Assembly: GCA_900239685.1 (NCBI GenBank)
Contig: OENT01000067.1
Span: 62,001 to 126,000, forward strand
DNA: 64,000 nt
Direction of reading: 5' to 3'
Source: Rotaria macrura
Lineage: Eukaryota > Rotifera > Eurotatoria > Philodinida > Philodinidae
Shown one piece after another: positions 10,279 through 25,046 of the stretch; the stretch's first letter is position 1; each line of letters opens with the position of its first letter. The notes beneath the pieces are model-generated. The model was not told where the DNA came from. It saw only the letters and a list, made by a program, of their open reading frames with translations, and searched no databases. The translations under genes and the position numbers were made by a program.

Positions 10279-11567
10279 ATACGCACATCTCAGAGAATAA
10301 AGAAAGTATCAAGAGCTATTCGATTTATTATAAGTAACACTCATTGATGATTGTCATCATCGTTGAATAATCTATCTTCGAAATTCAAAGATTTTTTCGT
10401 ATCCAAGATACACAGATAAGCGGCCATACTATTTAGACAAATCACTCATATCAAGACAGTTTCTCATAAAAAAATGAATGCATTTATCATTGATATTGAT
10501 CAGATGTTCAACATCTACTAGCTTAACAATACAATAGTAAATATAAATTCGTTTCTATCTCAACAATTGTAAGTTTCATCAAATGAACTTTCAGTGCATT
10601 TATTTATCCTCATCATGAGGCTCTATCAATAATGTAAAATTCTCATTTTTATCGAACATATCAGAAAAATGGATATATTTTATATGAACACGTTTCGAGT
10701 TCTGTCGAGTTGCAAGTATTTTTTAATGACTATTTATAATATCAACAAAAAAAATTAAATCCTAATTTGAAATCTGAAACACATTCCGGAAACAAGATTA
10801 GAAAACCATGAATGTAGGCTTTATTTAATTTTTCATTAGATCATAAAAATATCTCTTGTAGTCAACATATCGCATATCAATTTGACTCCAACAATCAAGA
10901 ATGTAAATCTTTTTTTTTCAAATTTTTGACTGACACCATGGCATCTACAGATCAAGCGATGGGGGACTAAAACGTATGAATATCGTTTGTTTTTCATCGA
11001 TACAAAAATTTTTACTTTATGTACAATGTATTTTTGTAGCAAAATTCATGCATCCATACTCTTTCGAATTACCTAAACAGAATCAAATGTAAATCTACAT
11101 GTATCATTAACGAACAATGACAAGAAATCGGAACACTGGAGGTTTGCCATTACTGAAGATGATCCCCTCTTGCTTTCGGAATACACTTGTTCGATATTTC
11201 TCTGTAGAGAAGTCTTAACAGTGAGCTAAGAAAATTTCTAACTTTATGGTTGTGATCCCTTTAAATTAAATATTTCATTAAGATAAATTAGTGATTAGTC
11301 ATAAACAACAAATATTCGTTTTTTTAAGACATGCTCTATAATAAACAGTCAATCTATTGTTCTGTTCACGTTTGCATTCTCAATAACATTCATTTCAGCC
11401 ACCATTCAATTTACATCAATATTCTTTAGGTCATTCCTAACTCGTCTGTTTTTTCTTTTGTCTTATCATACATTGAGTAGAAGACAATCTGGGTCATCAT
11501 TTCTATATGTAAAATATATCAATAATGATAGAGTCAGTATTTTCATCGATAAAAGAAGACAAATTTT
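10279..11567. other. Intergenic, no supported gene
   Basis: AT-rich sequence downstream of the convergent peptidase gene. The 68-codon ORF on the minus strand near 10.8-11.0 kb has no coding character. Confidence 0.6.
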
Positions 11568-13932
11568 TTATTTTGTCCATTGATTCATCCAATCAAGCAC
11601 TTCTTGATACCATACAATTGAATTCAAGGGATTCAGTATCCAATGATTTTCATTTGGAAAAAATAGTAATCTACTTGGAATACCTCGACGTTGTAGTGCT
11701 GTAAATGTACCAATACTTTGGGCATCCGGTACACGATAATCATAACCTCCATGAATAACTAACATGGGTTGAGTCCAATTAGCAACATGATTCACTGGAT
11801 TAAAAATTTCAAATGCTCGAGGATTTTCATATTGTGGCAATCCACCGCTGTCATATTCAAGAAACCATAATTCATCTGTTGCATAAGCCATTTGTCTCAT
11901 ATCGAATATACCATGATGATTAACAAATGCTTTGAATCGCTGATTCATTTGTGTTTGGCCAGCAATCCAATTGATCATATAACCTCCATAGCTAGCACCT
12001 ATGGCAATGGCTCGATTGCCATCAATGTAATTATATAAGTTTAAAGCAGCTGTTAATCCTAATTGTAAATCTTGATAAGGTAGTGACCCATACTGTTGTT
12101 TAATGCTATTAGTAAAATTTTGTCCATAGGAATCCGATCCATGAAAGTTAATGGCAATAATGGCATAACCTTGAGATGAAAATAATTGAAAATTCCATCG
12201 GTAACTCCAAGAATTTGACCAACTTCCTTGTGGACCACCATGAATAAGAAAAGCAAGTGGAGCTTTTTGGTTTGTTCCGTTGATAGGTGCCATATGCCAT
12301 GCCCAAACAGTATCATTATTTGCACCGACGAATGAGAATTTTTCATACGAAGAACTCATACGAACTTTTGATAATAAATTTTTATTATGATTAGTGATTG
12401 ATCGAATTGATATTGATGATGAATACAAGTAAATGTTAGGTGGTTCCATGAAATTGTGATGCGTAAATAAAAAAAGATTATTATCAATTGGATGAACATT
12501 AATATTATTTGACGTACCATTATTTAAAAGACAAATAAGGGATGAATTCGATAATTTATAAACAACTTGACTTGCTTCTTCAGGTAATTCTAGAAAAATT
12601 GATTGACCATCACTCGACCATGTCATCATTTGGATGCTACGATCCCAATTATTAAGAAGTGTTATCGTTTTAGAATTAGAGCCTATAGAAAAAAAAAGGA
12701 AAAATAAGATACAGAATCTATTGATCGTGCAAGTAAAACTATACTATTGTATAATTTCATTTTAAATTGATCAGCTTCATAGCAAGGTATTGATTGGGAT
12801 CGATAAACTAGAATTTGATCATCAACAGGAGAATATCTTGGATCGGTATCAGTCGCTAAATTATCACATGTTATACATCGGCTGATAAAATCGGACGATG
12901 TTAAATCAACAGTATATATATCTAAATTTGTTGTCCAAGCAACTGAACTACTTTCATCATATTGTCTCGTATAAGCAAATGAATTGCCTGTTGCACTAAA
13001 TGACCATTGTTTTTGTCCATCACCAAATGGTCTTGTTGGTGAATCACTGTCAATATTAAAAAGAATATCTTTTGCTGCCGACGAAAAATAATATATTCCA
13101 GTGGAGTTACGTTGTATTGAAACAAGAAATGGATGATGACGTCGACCGAGCATATATTCATCCCAATGTCGAATAAATAATTTATCAAATATATAAACAG
13201 AACTATCACTAGTCTTCTCGAATTCATCTCGATAAAATGTATCGAAGATCGATAAATTTGCATAAACCTGACAGCTAAATGCTAGACGTGTACCTTGACG
13301 GTTGACTAATAAATTATCAATATTTAATGGATAAAACGTTAATTGAATTGGTTCGAGAAAGTCATTTATATTATCTATTTTATCTGGTAAGTTCAATTGA
13401 AATATTTGTGTAAGGCGAAATCGTGCTCGATTAGAAAGAAAAATAATGGTATTATTATCAATCCAATGAAACTGTAATAATAAAACAAAGACATGTTTAT
13501 ATTTGTATTGAAAATATAAACAAAAAATGTCCCTAATCCATTTCAATTTACTTGTTGATCATGAACACCCCACAATGATCGAGTTAGTTGAATAGTTCTA
13601 TTTGTTTCTAAATCAATCCAATGCAATGTTGTAGATGATTCACTTAAATCTAACATATGCTGTTGTTTTCTTAAATAAATAACACTTCTTCCATCGATCG
13701 GATGAAAACGTGATGAAGAAAGACGATCCAAACGAATATTATGTGTTTGATTAAAATTGTATGTTGCTGTCAATTTACCATAGAAATCACTATTTGATTC
13801 ATAGTCACTAGCATTCCATGTTGAAGATTGTGATAATATTGGAGAATTAAAACAATACTTTGACTTACGTGACATAATAATCATACAAGGAATAAATACG
13901 ATAATTGCACCTAACAAGAATGCGATAGCCAT
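11568..13932 (-). CDS. Dipeptidyl-peptidase-5-like serine peptidase (family S9), membrane-anchored
   Basis: Three exons: 13932-13552, 13471-12745 and 12682-11568, with introns of 80 and 62 bp. They give 740 aa, close to the usual size for prolyl-oligopeptidase-family dipeptidyl peptidases. Residues 2-20 form one hydrophobic segment followed by basic MSRKSK, so a type II membrane or secretory anchor is likely. The middle (to about residue 450) would be the beta-propeller. The C-terminal alpha/beta-hydrolase domain has HGGPQG, the nucleophile elbow GASYGGYM (Ser about 600), HGGYDYRVP (Asp about 684) and NENHW (His about 716), so the triad is intact. The C-terminus (PNENHWILNPLNSIVWYQEV) resembles fungal dipeptidyl peptidase V and acylaminoacyl-peptidase relatives more than DPP4 itself. 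Role: removal of dipeptides from peptide N-termini, probably extracellular or lysosomal. The intron 2 donor was chosen to keep phase; a 30-bp alternative intron would create a stop. Confidence 0.9.
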
Positions 13933-16556
13933 GAAAATATACTAAATAAATAAATAGTACAAGCATACGAAACCAATAGCAAACAAATAAAGTGCACAGA
14001 TAAATTCTATACATTTTTAAATTTTGATTGAATGGTACCGTCCATGAAATATGAATGTCGACTGAACTTTGAAGATGGGATAATCCTATTGAATATTAAA
14101 ACAAAATAACATATCACTTGTTACATATTGCAGTTATGAATCAAAATAATCCGAGCATTATTAAGTATTCATTACAAAAATTAACGAAGAAAAAAGCTGA
14201 TAGTTGTAAGTCAAATATAAAGCATACACAGACAGTATCAATTATATACTCTTAACTATATGATTTAGCTACTCGTGTCCAAGCGAATTTACGCTATTAT
14301 ACAAATACACTTTAACAGAACATCCATAGTTCACTAGAAATAATGAGTGATAGTTGTAGTGGAATCTACTATGATCAAATTTTGCTTGATCAGTTCCAAA
14401 CTGGAAGAAAACTAATTAGATATTACCATACGTCACTTTATACTACGAATGGAAAAACTATCGATTTCTTGATTGTATTTGTCTAGGCATAATAGCTTGC
14501 ATTGCGTTATCGATATTAGTAGTTTATCTGTTACTGTCATTCATATTAATGATAACACACTCAGATGCTGGTATTATTGAGTATATCGAGATCTATTCAA
14601 TGACGATTGTAAAATTAATCATTTTCTATCGAGACTATGTCAATGAAAATACTCTGACTACTGTTTTTTCTTCAGATATTTAGTTGTTGTGCTAAAAAAA
14701 TAAAAATCGTATCTGTAAGAACCCAAGTGTGACACCAATAGACATGCAAAAATTTCTTAGACTTTGTGTTCGATTTTTTACAAATTATATCAATATAGCA
14801 TTTATAATTTAATATTAATCTAAATGAAACAAACTGATACATCCATAGTTTTAATTAAATGACTCCCAGTTTCGAAAGATTGTCGTTCTTCTTTCAGTCA
14901 AACAGATATGACATCTTGTCGTCCCGTCATCTTTAATCTTGATCATGTCGAAACATTTTTAAGCAACTACTTCGGTCTGATAATACTGACAATACTTGAC
15001 ATCAGTAAAAATAGCTGACAAAATCTAAATCGAGATCGCATAAGTGTATGGTTGAATAATTAAGCTTTTGAAAAGTACTTGAATGACATGATCACGGTTC
15101 GTGCGAGAAAATTTCTTAATTTATCTAAGTTTCATCTCTGTAAAAAATCTGGATAAATTCAGCGGCATGGCTTAACATGTTGAACAACGAATGAATTTAG
15201 TTAACTAAAACAACGAGAAACTATACCCACATCAAATATTTTTTTAAACATAGAACGCGACCATCAGCTGCAAATTGCATTAGAATTACTCTAATCGAAT
15301 TCAAGACAAGGATTATGTCATTTGCATTTACGATCGGAAGTAAAAAAAACATATCGTATTCATAGGTTTACATTCCTGTAGTTTTTATGTTCATGATTCG
15401 TCTTTTGATAGTTGTTTCTAAGTAGTATTATGCTTCTCGACATATCATATTTTCTTTTTTGAAGTACGCATGTGACGATTAATCACTTTCAAACAAAAGA
15501 TGCATTCATAATAGTACGCTTCTATTTTTATACCTATGACTCATATCTCACTTATTGTTATTCCCTTGTGAGATATAAAAAAACAAAGAAGTTAATAATT
15601 GTAATACTAACAAGAAACACTAAACATGAATATCCTATTTCAAGCAATTTACATCGTCATGTTATGTTAGAATATAAGAATACATCATAACAACAAGATT
15701 TTATCGGAAAATAACGAATAATCGTAAAATATTTAATTGCATTTTTAAAGAAAACTAAGAATATCATAGATTATTCTGTATACAACGTACTGATACAGTT
15801 AAATTACAAAACGGTTCGTACAAATCTAGTAATTGGTAACATTATTTAACAATAAGACTAAAATAAAACACATAGTTGGAACTTAAATGATAATTATTGG
15901 TTCGTAATTTACTAGTAACGTTTGCCCGACGTCACCATGTCAGATCATAATCGAGACGCTAAAGATGTAAACGATTTTATGACATTCCTAATAGGTTAGA
16001 TTACTATAGAGGTGATCATATCCTATCGAAATTCACGAAATCAAACTTTTTGTACTTTTCATGTTGAGATTCTATAACTATCTATCGATAAAGGTGAAAT
16101 CTCTATGTCATCAAAAACTACATTATTCACGTGGCATTAAGAGAACAAGTTTTCTCAACTGAAATATGTTTTTCAGCTTTAATTTTTCTCGTCTTTTTGA
16201 ATTCTTTAAAAATCTTAATTCAAAATGCATTTTAATCATGCGATTATATATTTTGAAGAATTTGATTTCAAATTTTGCATACGTATGGCTTTTATGGATT
16301 ATTTCGATCTCGCGATTAATATTTTTAAAAAAGTACGATTTCTTCTTTTTGACATATGCTTCTTGGTGTATTGTGTGGGATGGATTAATAAATGTCTTAA
16401 AATATGCCACATGTCAACATAGACATGAAAGTTGTGAAAGAGAAATTGTTCACATGTTTATTTTAAAAATTTGAAAAAATAAACGGAGTTTTTCTTTGAA
16501 AGCACTTCATTAAAAAAAAACGAACAGTCAGCAGTATAAGAAAATAATTTTATACC
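13933..16556. other. Intergenic between divergent genes, no supported gene
   Basis: AT-rich. Overlapping opposite-strand ORFs at 16.1-16.5 kb are low-complexity Phe/Lys-rich reading of A/T sequence. A possible acceptor (TTATTTAG) lies just upstream of the peptidase start on the minus strand. Confidence 0.6.
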
Positions 16557-16941
16557 ATGGCTTCTCTTGCGAATGCAACCCGTAATGGATATACCAATGA
16601 ATACGTAACATGTGTCATTTTCCTATGATGTTTCTTAGTAAAGTATTCTATCTGATTCAAATAGGGTCAACCGATCGGTCATGATGTTGATCAATGGTTT
16701 GAGCACGGTGTACAATTTTTAGAACCGTAAGTTAACATGAAAGAAGCAGTCATTTGGCATAGCAGAATTTATTCTTTGTTTAGCCAAGCCGAAAATGGAA
16801 TGTGTACTAAGACGCAAACACTTTATATTCTATTGTTCGTTTTTGGCTTTATTATTATGGCTCTTGTTATTATATTACCTATTATTATTGGGAATGTTGT
16901 ACCAAAGTAAAACTCTCAGGAGTACAGTATCAAAGTTTTAA
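16557..16941 (+). CDS. Small single-pass membrane protein, 88 aa, three exons
   Basis: Exons 16557-16604, 16665-16726 and 16785-16941, with introns of 60 bp (GTAACA...AATAG) and 58 bp (GTAAGT...TTTAG). Both introns are canonical and of typical local length, which is the main support. The protein starts MASLANATRNGYTNEYGQPI, continues with an acidic-polar part (HDVDQWFEHGVQFLEP), then CVLRRKHF and one very hydrophobic Leu-rich helix of about 25 residues (residues about 51-76), ending in a short basic tail. Arg-Arg-Lys before the helix predicts a cytosolic N-terminus by the positive-inside rule; the nearby Cys could be palmitoylated. No homologue is recognised. Shifting the last exon by one frame also gives a hydrophobic peptide ending at 16910, but it breaks phase with exon 2. 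Confidence 0.6.
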
Positions 16942-17861
16942 TTATACTAGAAGGACATCAATGTATTCTTTGTAATAGCTTCGAATATTTTCATCCAAAA
17001 ACAAAATGAGTGTAAACATCGGAAATAAATTTCAGACAATAATACGAATAAAAATATATTGATTTATTCAATAATTGCAAGAAACCATTGAAAATTGGTT
17101 AAATAAAACTCTTATGTAAACTTTTTCCCGAGAACAATGCATAACAATTTTTTTAGATCATTAAAATTAATCTGTTGAAACTAAAATCATTCCTAATTTA
17201 CAAATATGTCTGTCTCGTTCTTACATTAAAACAATAGAACATACGTCAGAATTGCCAAATATTTTCCAAACAACGCTTCTCTTCTCATTAATGAATGTTT
17301 TCTTGAAGATGAGTAACATCTAACAGTCGTAGCATAAATCAAACAAACAAGATATACTTATCTACTCGGTTCTTTTCTTTTTTCTCGCGGACGTATAGAT
17401 TACAACTTGTGTATGATTGTTGTCTTTAATTATATTTTACAGTCGAATGATGCTGTTTCTAATTTTTATCGATATATCTTTCTATTAAAAAACACATCTA
17501 TTCCCTAAAGTCTCTCTGTAAAGTAAGAGAGACCGGCCAAAAATTGCACTAATACTGAGGTAGTACTATTGCGAATTATTTCGTATTTTGTCAGCAAAAC
17601 TGCCCTCACTAAACGTTCATTGAACAGTCATGCTCCCCAAGACAAGGACTAAAGAGTTACCAATGACGTTTTTTTTGAAATATATAATTGATTCACACAC
17701 AAAATAGTGTGATGATTGTATACTATTCCTTAACTGAATTCAAGTGACATCTACTCATGTTGAGATATGGCTGTGAAAAAAATATTTTATTATAATAACA
17801 TAAAATAAGATTCACGAATATCATCGATAGAAAGAACTTTGGTTATGATGAACAATTCGAT
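16942..17861. other. Intergenic between convergent genes
   Basis: No supported gene. Holds the 3' flank of the small membrane-protein gene (+) and of the SLC17 gene (-). Confidence 0.6.
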
Positions 17862-20800
17862 TCACTCATCAGCTTCATCTCGATTCCATGTTTGCTCTTC
17901 ACCATTAAATAAAAGACAATAGATAAGACAACCAAAAAGACAAACACCGGCCGAAACATTAAAAATCAATGTCCATGCTGCCAATGTTTGCTATGAAATA
18001 AAATAAATCATTAATTTCACAGAAAAGATTTCTAAATCAAATCGTACATTATGATTTGTCATCCATCCAACAAATATTGGTCCAACGAAACCAGGTATCG
18101 CTGCTAGCATATTCGTTATTCCCATTAGTGTACCTAATAGGATATTTTTTTTTCTATCTACGAATATGAATTTCAAATCAAACTAACCTGCGTAATTACT
18201 TGCTATATCTAAATGTGAGATAAGACTACCAGATGCCTGAAATCCAATAAATCCAACTGATAGAGAAATAAAAATAACAGCTAAAACATGATTACATCCA
18301 ATAAAACCAACTAAAATAAGAAAAAATGACGTTCCACAAGCTCCTAGAAAAGAAGAGAAAATAAATATTAAATAAATAAATGTTTGTCTTATACCGATGA
18401 TGGTTTGCCATCGTCTTGTAGCGGTTGTCGATAGCATTTTCCGAGCTCGTATTTGATCAGCTATCTGACCTGAGACGATTGTAAAAACCAGGTTAAAAAC
18501 ATACGGTATGGCAAACATAGTGCCACTCTAAAGTATACAAAAAAAAACACAAAGATACTTTTCGTTAGAAGTTTTCTACACAAAGAAAGCTACAGCAGAC
18601 TTGTTTTAAATTAAATCGAAGTATTGTGGAAAAATATGTCGGTAATGATGTAAGTAATATGTAAAAAATGAAATTTGTACAGATATGTTGAATAGCGATG
18701 CCATACAGAGGTCGACAAGTAAGAATAAGACGCCAAGGTGTTGGACTCTAAAAGTATTAGGGAGAAGTAAATATTCATTTTCTGTCGTTCCTTTTTTTGC
18801 AGCTTATCGCTTATAAGTTACTTTTTTTGCTTTTGGTATACATCGAAGAAGGTACAATCTTTCTTCATGTGTTATACGTGGATGTTCACTTGGTGAATTG
18901 TATGCAAAGAGGGCCCAACCGATAAACCAGAGACATGAGAGTATACCTGAAAAACATTTTTGCATCAGTCAGACAATAAAATGATTAAATAAAGAGAAGA
19001 TCTATTTACCGGAAACATAGAAGGCTGATGGCCAGCCTCCTAGAAATGTTGATGCACACAAGTAACTTACTAAAGGTGTGGTAACCACAATACCGATTTC
19101 TTTTCCTTTTTGTTTTTTTGAAAATAGAAAATATATATAATTATCATCAAAACTTTGTCTTAAGCTTCTTTTCATTTTACCTGTACAAGCGAATGGTGGA
19201 ATTATACTTCTTTCTAATGGTGGAATCCACCGGCCCCACAATGCTGTTGCACTGGGGAATGCAGGTGCCTAAAAATAGATCAATTTTTATTTGATAATGT
19301 CACACACTCCACCAAATTCGTCACAATGAATTTTATTTTCGATTTGCTTTTATGAATTAATTATAGATAGACTTTCACGTGTCCTTAATCGATTTGACAA
19401 CTAGCTTCTGGCGATAGGGCTTAGTTCTCAAGTATAACGATTTTCTATTTTTTTTCATGTTAGCATCTCGTCTATCGTTTGTCGATTCATTATTGACTCA
19501 AGATCAAATTAGACTTTAAATATCGAAGTTTGTAAGGCAATCGTTTGACTGACTTCAAATGTTTTCGAGACAGTAGCTAGCATGGACATGAGATTTGATC
19601 AAATTTATGATGATATGAATTTCGACTGAGTTGACTAAGTTTGCGTGTCTTTTCTATTCAATACTGTTCTTCATGAATGATAGAGGAAGTAGTTTCTTTC
19701 ATATGGCTTACATTCAGATTTCAAATATTCTGTTGATTATTTCAATGATTTTTTCCTTCCATTATTAATAGTAGAATGGCATACACTCAACAAGATGTAT
19801 CTAATTCAAGTCTAGCTAATTGACATCGAGAGAGAGAGAGAGGGCATCTCGTAGACATACAAAAGAGCATATTCTTCGAACTCATAAAATTAGTCTATCG
19901 AATACACAGTAGTTAATAAACAAGAAACTTTACAGTATCAAGTAAAATAGATGAGTATTAACTAGAATACTGGCATTCAATTTCAGCTTGTGCTCTTTTC
20001 CGTATGGTTTTCACGGCCTGTTTCTCAGACATAAAACAGACGTCGAATGAGCTGTTTGTCACACATAATGATAGTCACACTTTGGAGTGAGTAATTCTTT
20101 TTCTAATTGTGTTCTGGTGATTATTTCCAGCTTTCATGAAATATGTCCTTGTAAGATAAAGATGAGCGAGCGTTATTTACAAGGTTACAATGTTAACTGT
20201 TTCTGATTTTTCATTGAAAAGTGGTATAATAGATAGAAATCAAAAAAACGTATCTAGTACTTCTAAGAATATACTCAACTCGTTTGAAAGTAATCTCTCA
20301 AAGATACAAAGCGGTGTTTTCAACTAATTGTGAGCTTGATATAAAAAAATAGAACATTCGAGAAATTGCATTTTAGTTCTATTCTGGCTGCAAGTAACAG
20401 GACCTATCTGACATGAAATTTTTTTTATGAAATTGAGCAAAGTAAGCGAATCATCTATACTGCATTAGCCTTACTTCGAAAGCACCAATTAATAATCGAA
20501 TGGCAATAAGTGCATAAACATTAGATCGAGCTGCAAAGGGCGTCAAAAGAGTTAGAATACCAGCTATTAAAATACTACCACCAAAAATCCATTTAGCACC
20601 GAATCGTTCAGCTAAAAGGCCTAAAGTAAAACAATTAGGAAATCAAACAAATATGGCATAATTAATTTAGAAAAATTGTTCTACCTCCAACGACTTGGGT
20701 AAGGACATAACCATAAAAAAATGAACCTAATATATAACCTTGAGTTTTAGGTGTCCAATCGAATTCACCCTTGAAGTTAAATAAGTAATTAAATAGTTCT

Positions 20801-21286
20801 TGTTAGATTAGATTTTTGCTCACATGTATTTGTTGATGAAACGATGAACTACTACTATTATCAATTGAAGGGCAAGCTCCTGCAAATTCATCTTTTCCAT
20901 TTTGTGGATTAGTCATGGCCACTAGAATAAAGATGACAAGATATCTTATGATATAGAAATAGAAATCTGAATATCTACCTATCGCAACAGATAAGTTCAC
21001 TCTCAATGAGTATAGAAAGAGAAAACCAAGGAATGCCCATATAGCGACGACCTAAACTGAATAAATATTTTTCAAATCTACTGGCAAAAAATCAAAGTAC
21101 TAACATATCGAGCAGGAACAGCGTCTAAACATAATCGTATAGTTGATTATAATATGTCTGTTAAAACTTACATGTTTTCGATGGTGATAATTCTGTTCGA
21201 TAAATATCGTCTTTAATTTCTTCATTAGACAATAACGGTAGTTCCATTTCTTCATAATTCATTGAATTGTGACCTGGCTGATCCAT
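17862..21286 (-). CDS. SLC17-family anion transporter (sialin / vesicular type), copy A
   Basis: Fourteen exons: 21286-21172, 21124-21105, 21051-20979, 20921-20824, 20769-20685, 20620-20475, 19268-19181, 19105-19010, 18946-18822, 18747-18601, 18527-18395, 18343-18188, 18133-18048 and 17990-17862. All junctions are GT-AG and in phase, giving 498 aa, the usual SLC17 length. The major-facilitator signature is clear: LRVNLSVA in the first helix, [11 protein letters not shown] and ERFGAKW around helices 2-3, [30 protein letters not shown] and [11 protein letters not shown]. The loop after helix 1 has Asn/Ser glycosylation sequons, as in sialin. Family members move organic anions (sialic acid, glutamate, nucleotides, phosphate) with protons or sodium across lysosomal, vesicular or plasma membranes; the substrate cannot be read here. 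Exon 2 is only 20 nt. One intron (20474-19269) is 1.2 kb, far longer than the others. Paralogue of the gene at 32058-34292. Confidence 0.93.
19269..20474 (-). other. Long intron of SLC17 copy A (1.2 kb)
   Basis: Intron 6 separates GAFE from APAFP codons. It contains a short (GA)n tract at about 19827-19842 and no coding or element-like structure that I can support. Confidence 0.7.
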
Positions 21287-22382
21287 TCTGTTCTCTAATC
21301 TTATTTAATACATGTGTTAAATGAAATGATCTAGAACTACTAATTTACATTTTTATGTAATCGAAATTCAATCGAAAGAATCATCAGAGAAAGCGAATGA
21401 AGACTTTTTATTCTCTCTGACATTGTGTTTTGCATACGATAAAACTATGATCATTTGTTTTTGTGGAAACCAATGTCAAACGAGAACAATTATTTATTGA
21501 TAGAACATTTATTGTCAAATCGTGAGTCGTATTTGATTATATTCTAGTTTAGAGTAAGAAAAAGTCATTTTTATATGACAGAAAAAAATTGCACCAATCA
21601 ATAAATGTCGTTTTACAATATTCTTTATTTTAAACGTAAGAAATATTATAAATACTCTGCTATTCGAGTAAAATAAATTCGTCAATACAATAATTGTCTC
21701 ATTCTTATCAATAATTTTTTCTCGAAGAGACGAGTAAAAATAACAAATTTTCTTTTTCCTCTCTTTTTAAAGTACTTGTAGTAAGCAATTTATCATAGAG
21801 CTCAAAACGAAAAAAAAATTAATTTTTATTTCAACTAAGCATAAAATTGTGCTTGTATTATTTTTGCCAATAGGATGAGATTCACATACAGTTGAGTCAA
21901 TGATGAAATCAAGCATCTCGACAATGGAGCAGTGAACTGTTAGCGTGACAAAAGGTATTTTCGGTGTCATTCTGAGAATGAAAGAGAAGGTTAAACATAT
22001 TTTTCAATTATTATTTTTGATGATCCGTAAATGCCAACCGTAGAGGCAAGAAGTGACGAGGCGAAGAAAAAAAGATGGCCACACCAACTAGATTATTGAT
22101 CGCATAATTGAAGTATAAGAAAAGGAAAGAAAAAAAAATAGTTGTTGTTTTTGTTAGAAGTAAGTCGTGAAGAAAAAGATGTGCTCCTCCTTTAGATTAC
22201 GTTTTGAGAAAGATTATCGTTTTCTTACTTATTGAATCATATTACAATCGCGTCAATACTTAGGAAGAAACACACGCTAGTACGATAAAAGCGGTTTCTT
22301 CAATGTTTCGCTTGAGTCCTAATTCATTCTCTCTCTCTTTATATATATTAACCCTTTTTAGATAAGAAATACACGAAATAAA
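21287..22382. promoter_or_regulatory. Shared 5' region of divergent SLC17-A and TMEM184 genes
   Basis: About 1.1 kb between two head-to-head genes, so it should carry both promoters. A (CT)n-like run and TATATATATTAA lie at 22321-22351, followed by the pyrimidine-rich CCCTTTTTAG, 16 bp before the TMEM184 ATG. No specific factor site is claimed. Confidence 0.4.
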
Positions 22383-24521
<2,139 letters not shown>

Positions 24522-24735
24522 ACACAATTTAAGAAGGAAATTATTATTTGTCTCTTAAATATTCTAGTCGTATAAAAATAATGATCTATTCTTCTTTCCG
24601 TTTGTTTTTCTATGTTGTTTTTGTTTTCGTTATTGTTGTATAACTAATCAGCATTCATATACATTCTTGTAAGCAAACCAAAGCAAAGTAGACATACATA
24701 CATTAATATTTATCTATCTATCTATCTATTTATAC

Positions 24736-24769
<34 letters not shown>

Positions 24770-25046
24770 CTTTAAAGTTAATCGCAGATCTTGTTTCAAT
24801 GTTGTTTATTCATGTATTATTTTCGGTGTTGTGACATTTGAAAATTTTTTTTGTTGTTGTTTTTATTGTTGTTTACAGATATATCAAAGATTTTCCGCAC
24901 ACGATTTATTTTGTATTGTATTTATTATTAGAGAAAGAGCAGTCTATATGTTAAACGTATTTTTCTGTATGTATATTGTAATTTATTTGACACATAAACA
25001 TAAAAAATAAACAAAACACAAGGAGGAGTTACAGTCTTCATTTCAG
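24522..25046 (+). other. TMEM184 3' flank and ATRAID 5' flank
   Basis: Untranslated or intergenic DNA with T-rich tracts and a compound microsatellite (24710-24770). It ends in TTCATTTCAG directly abutting the next ATG. Confidence 0.6.
24710..24770 (+). repeat. Compound microsatellite (TATC)n-(ATAC)n-(AT)n
   Basis: Tandem TATC units, then CATA units, then about ten AT dinucleotides, 3' of TMEM184. Confidence 0.9.

Noticed and set aside
12683-12712. 30-bp intron in the peptidase gene (GTATCT...TATAG)
   Set aside because: Would leave the wrong phase and meet a stop after six codons. The donor at 12744 gives a 62-bp intron and restores the frame.
16123-16474. Overlapping ORFs on both strands (95-102 codons)
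   Set aside because: Phe/Lys/Ile-rich low-complexity translations of A/T-rich DNA, mirrored on the two strands.
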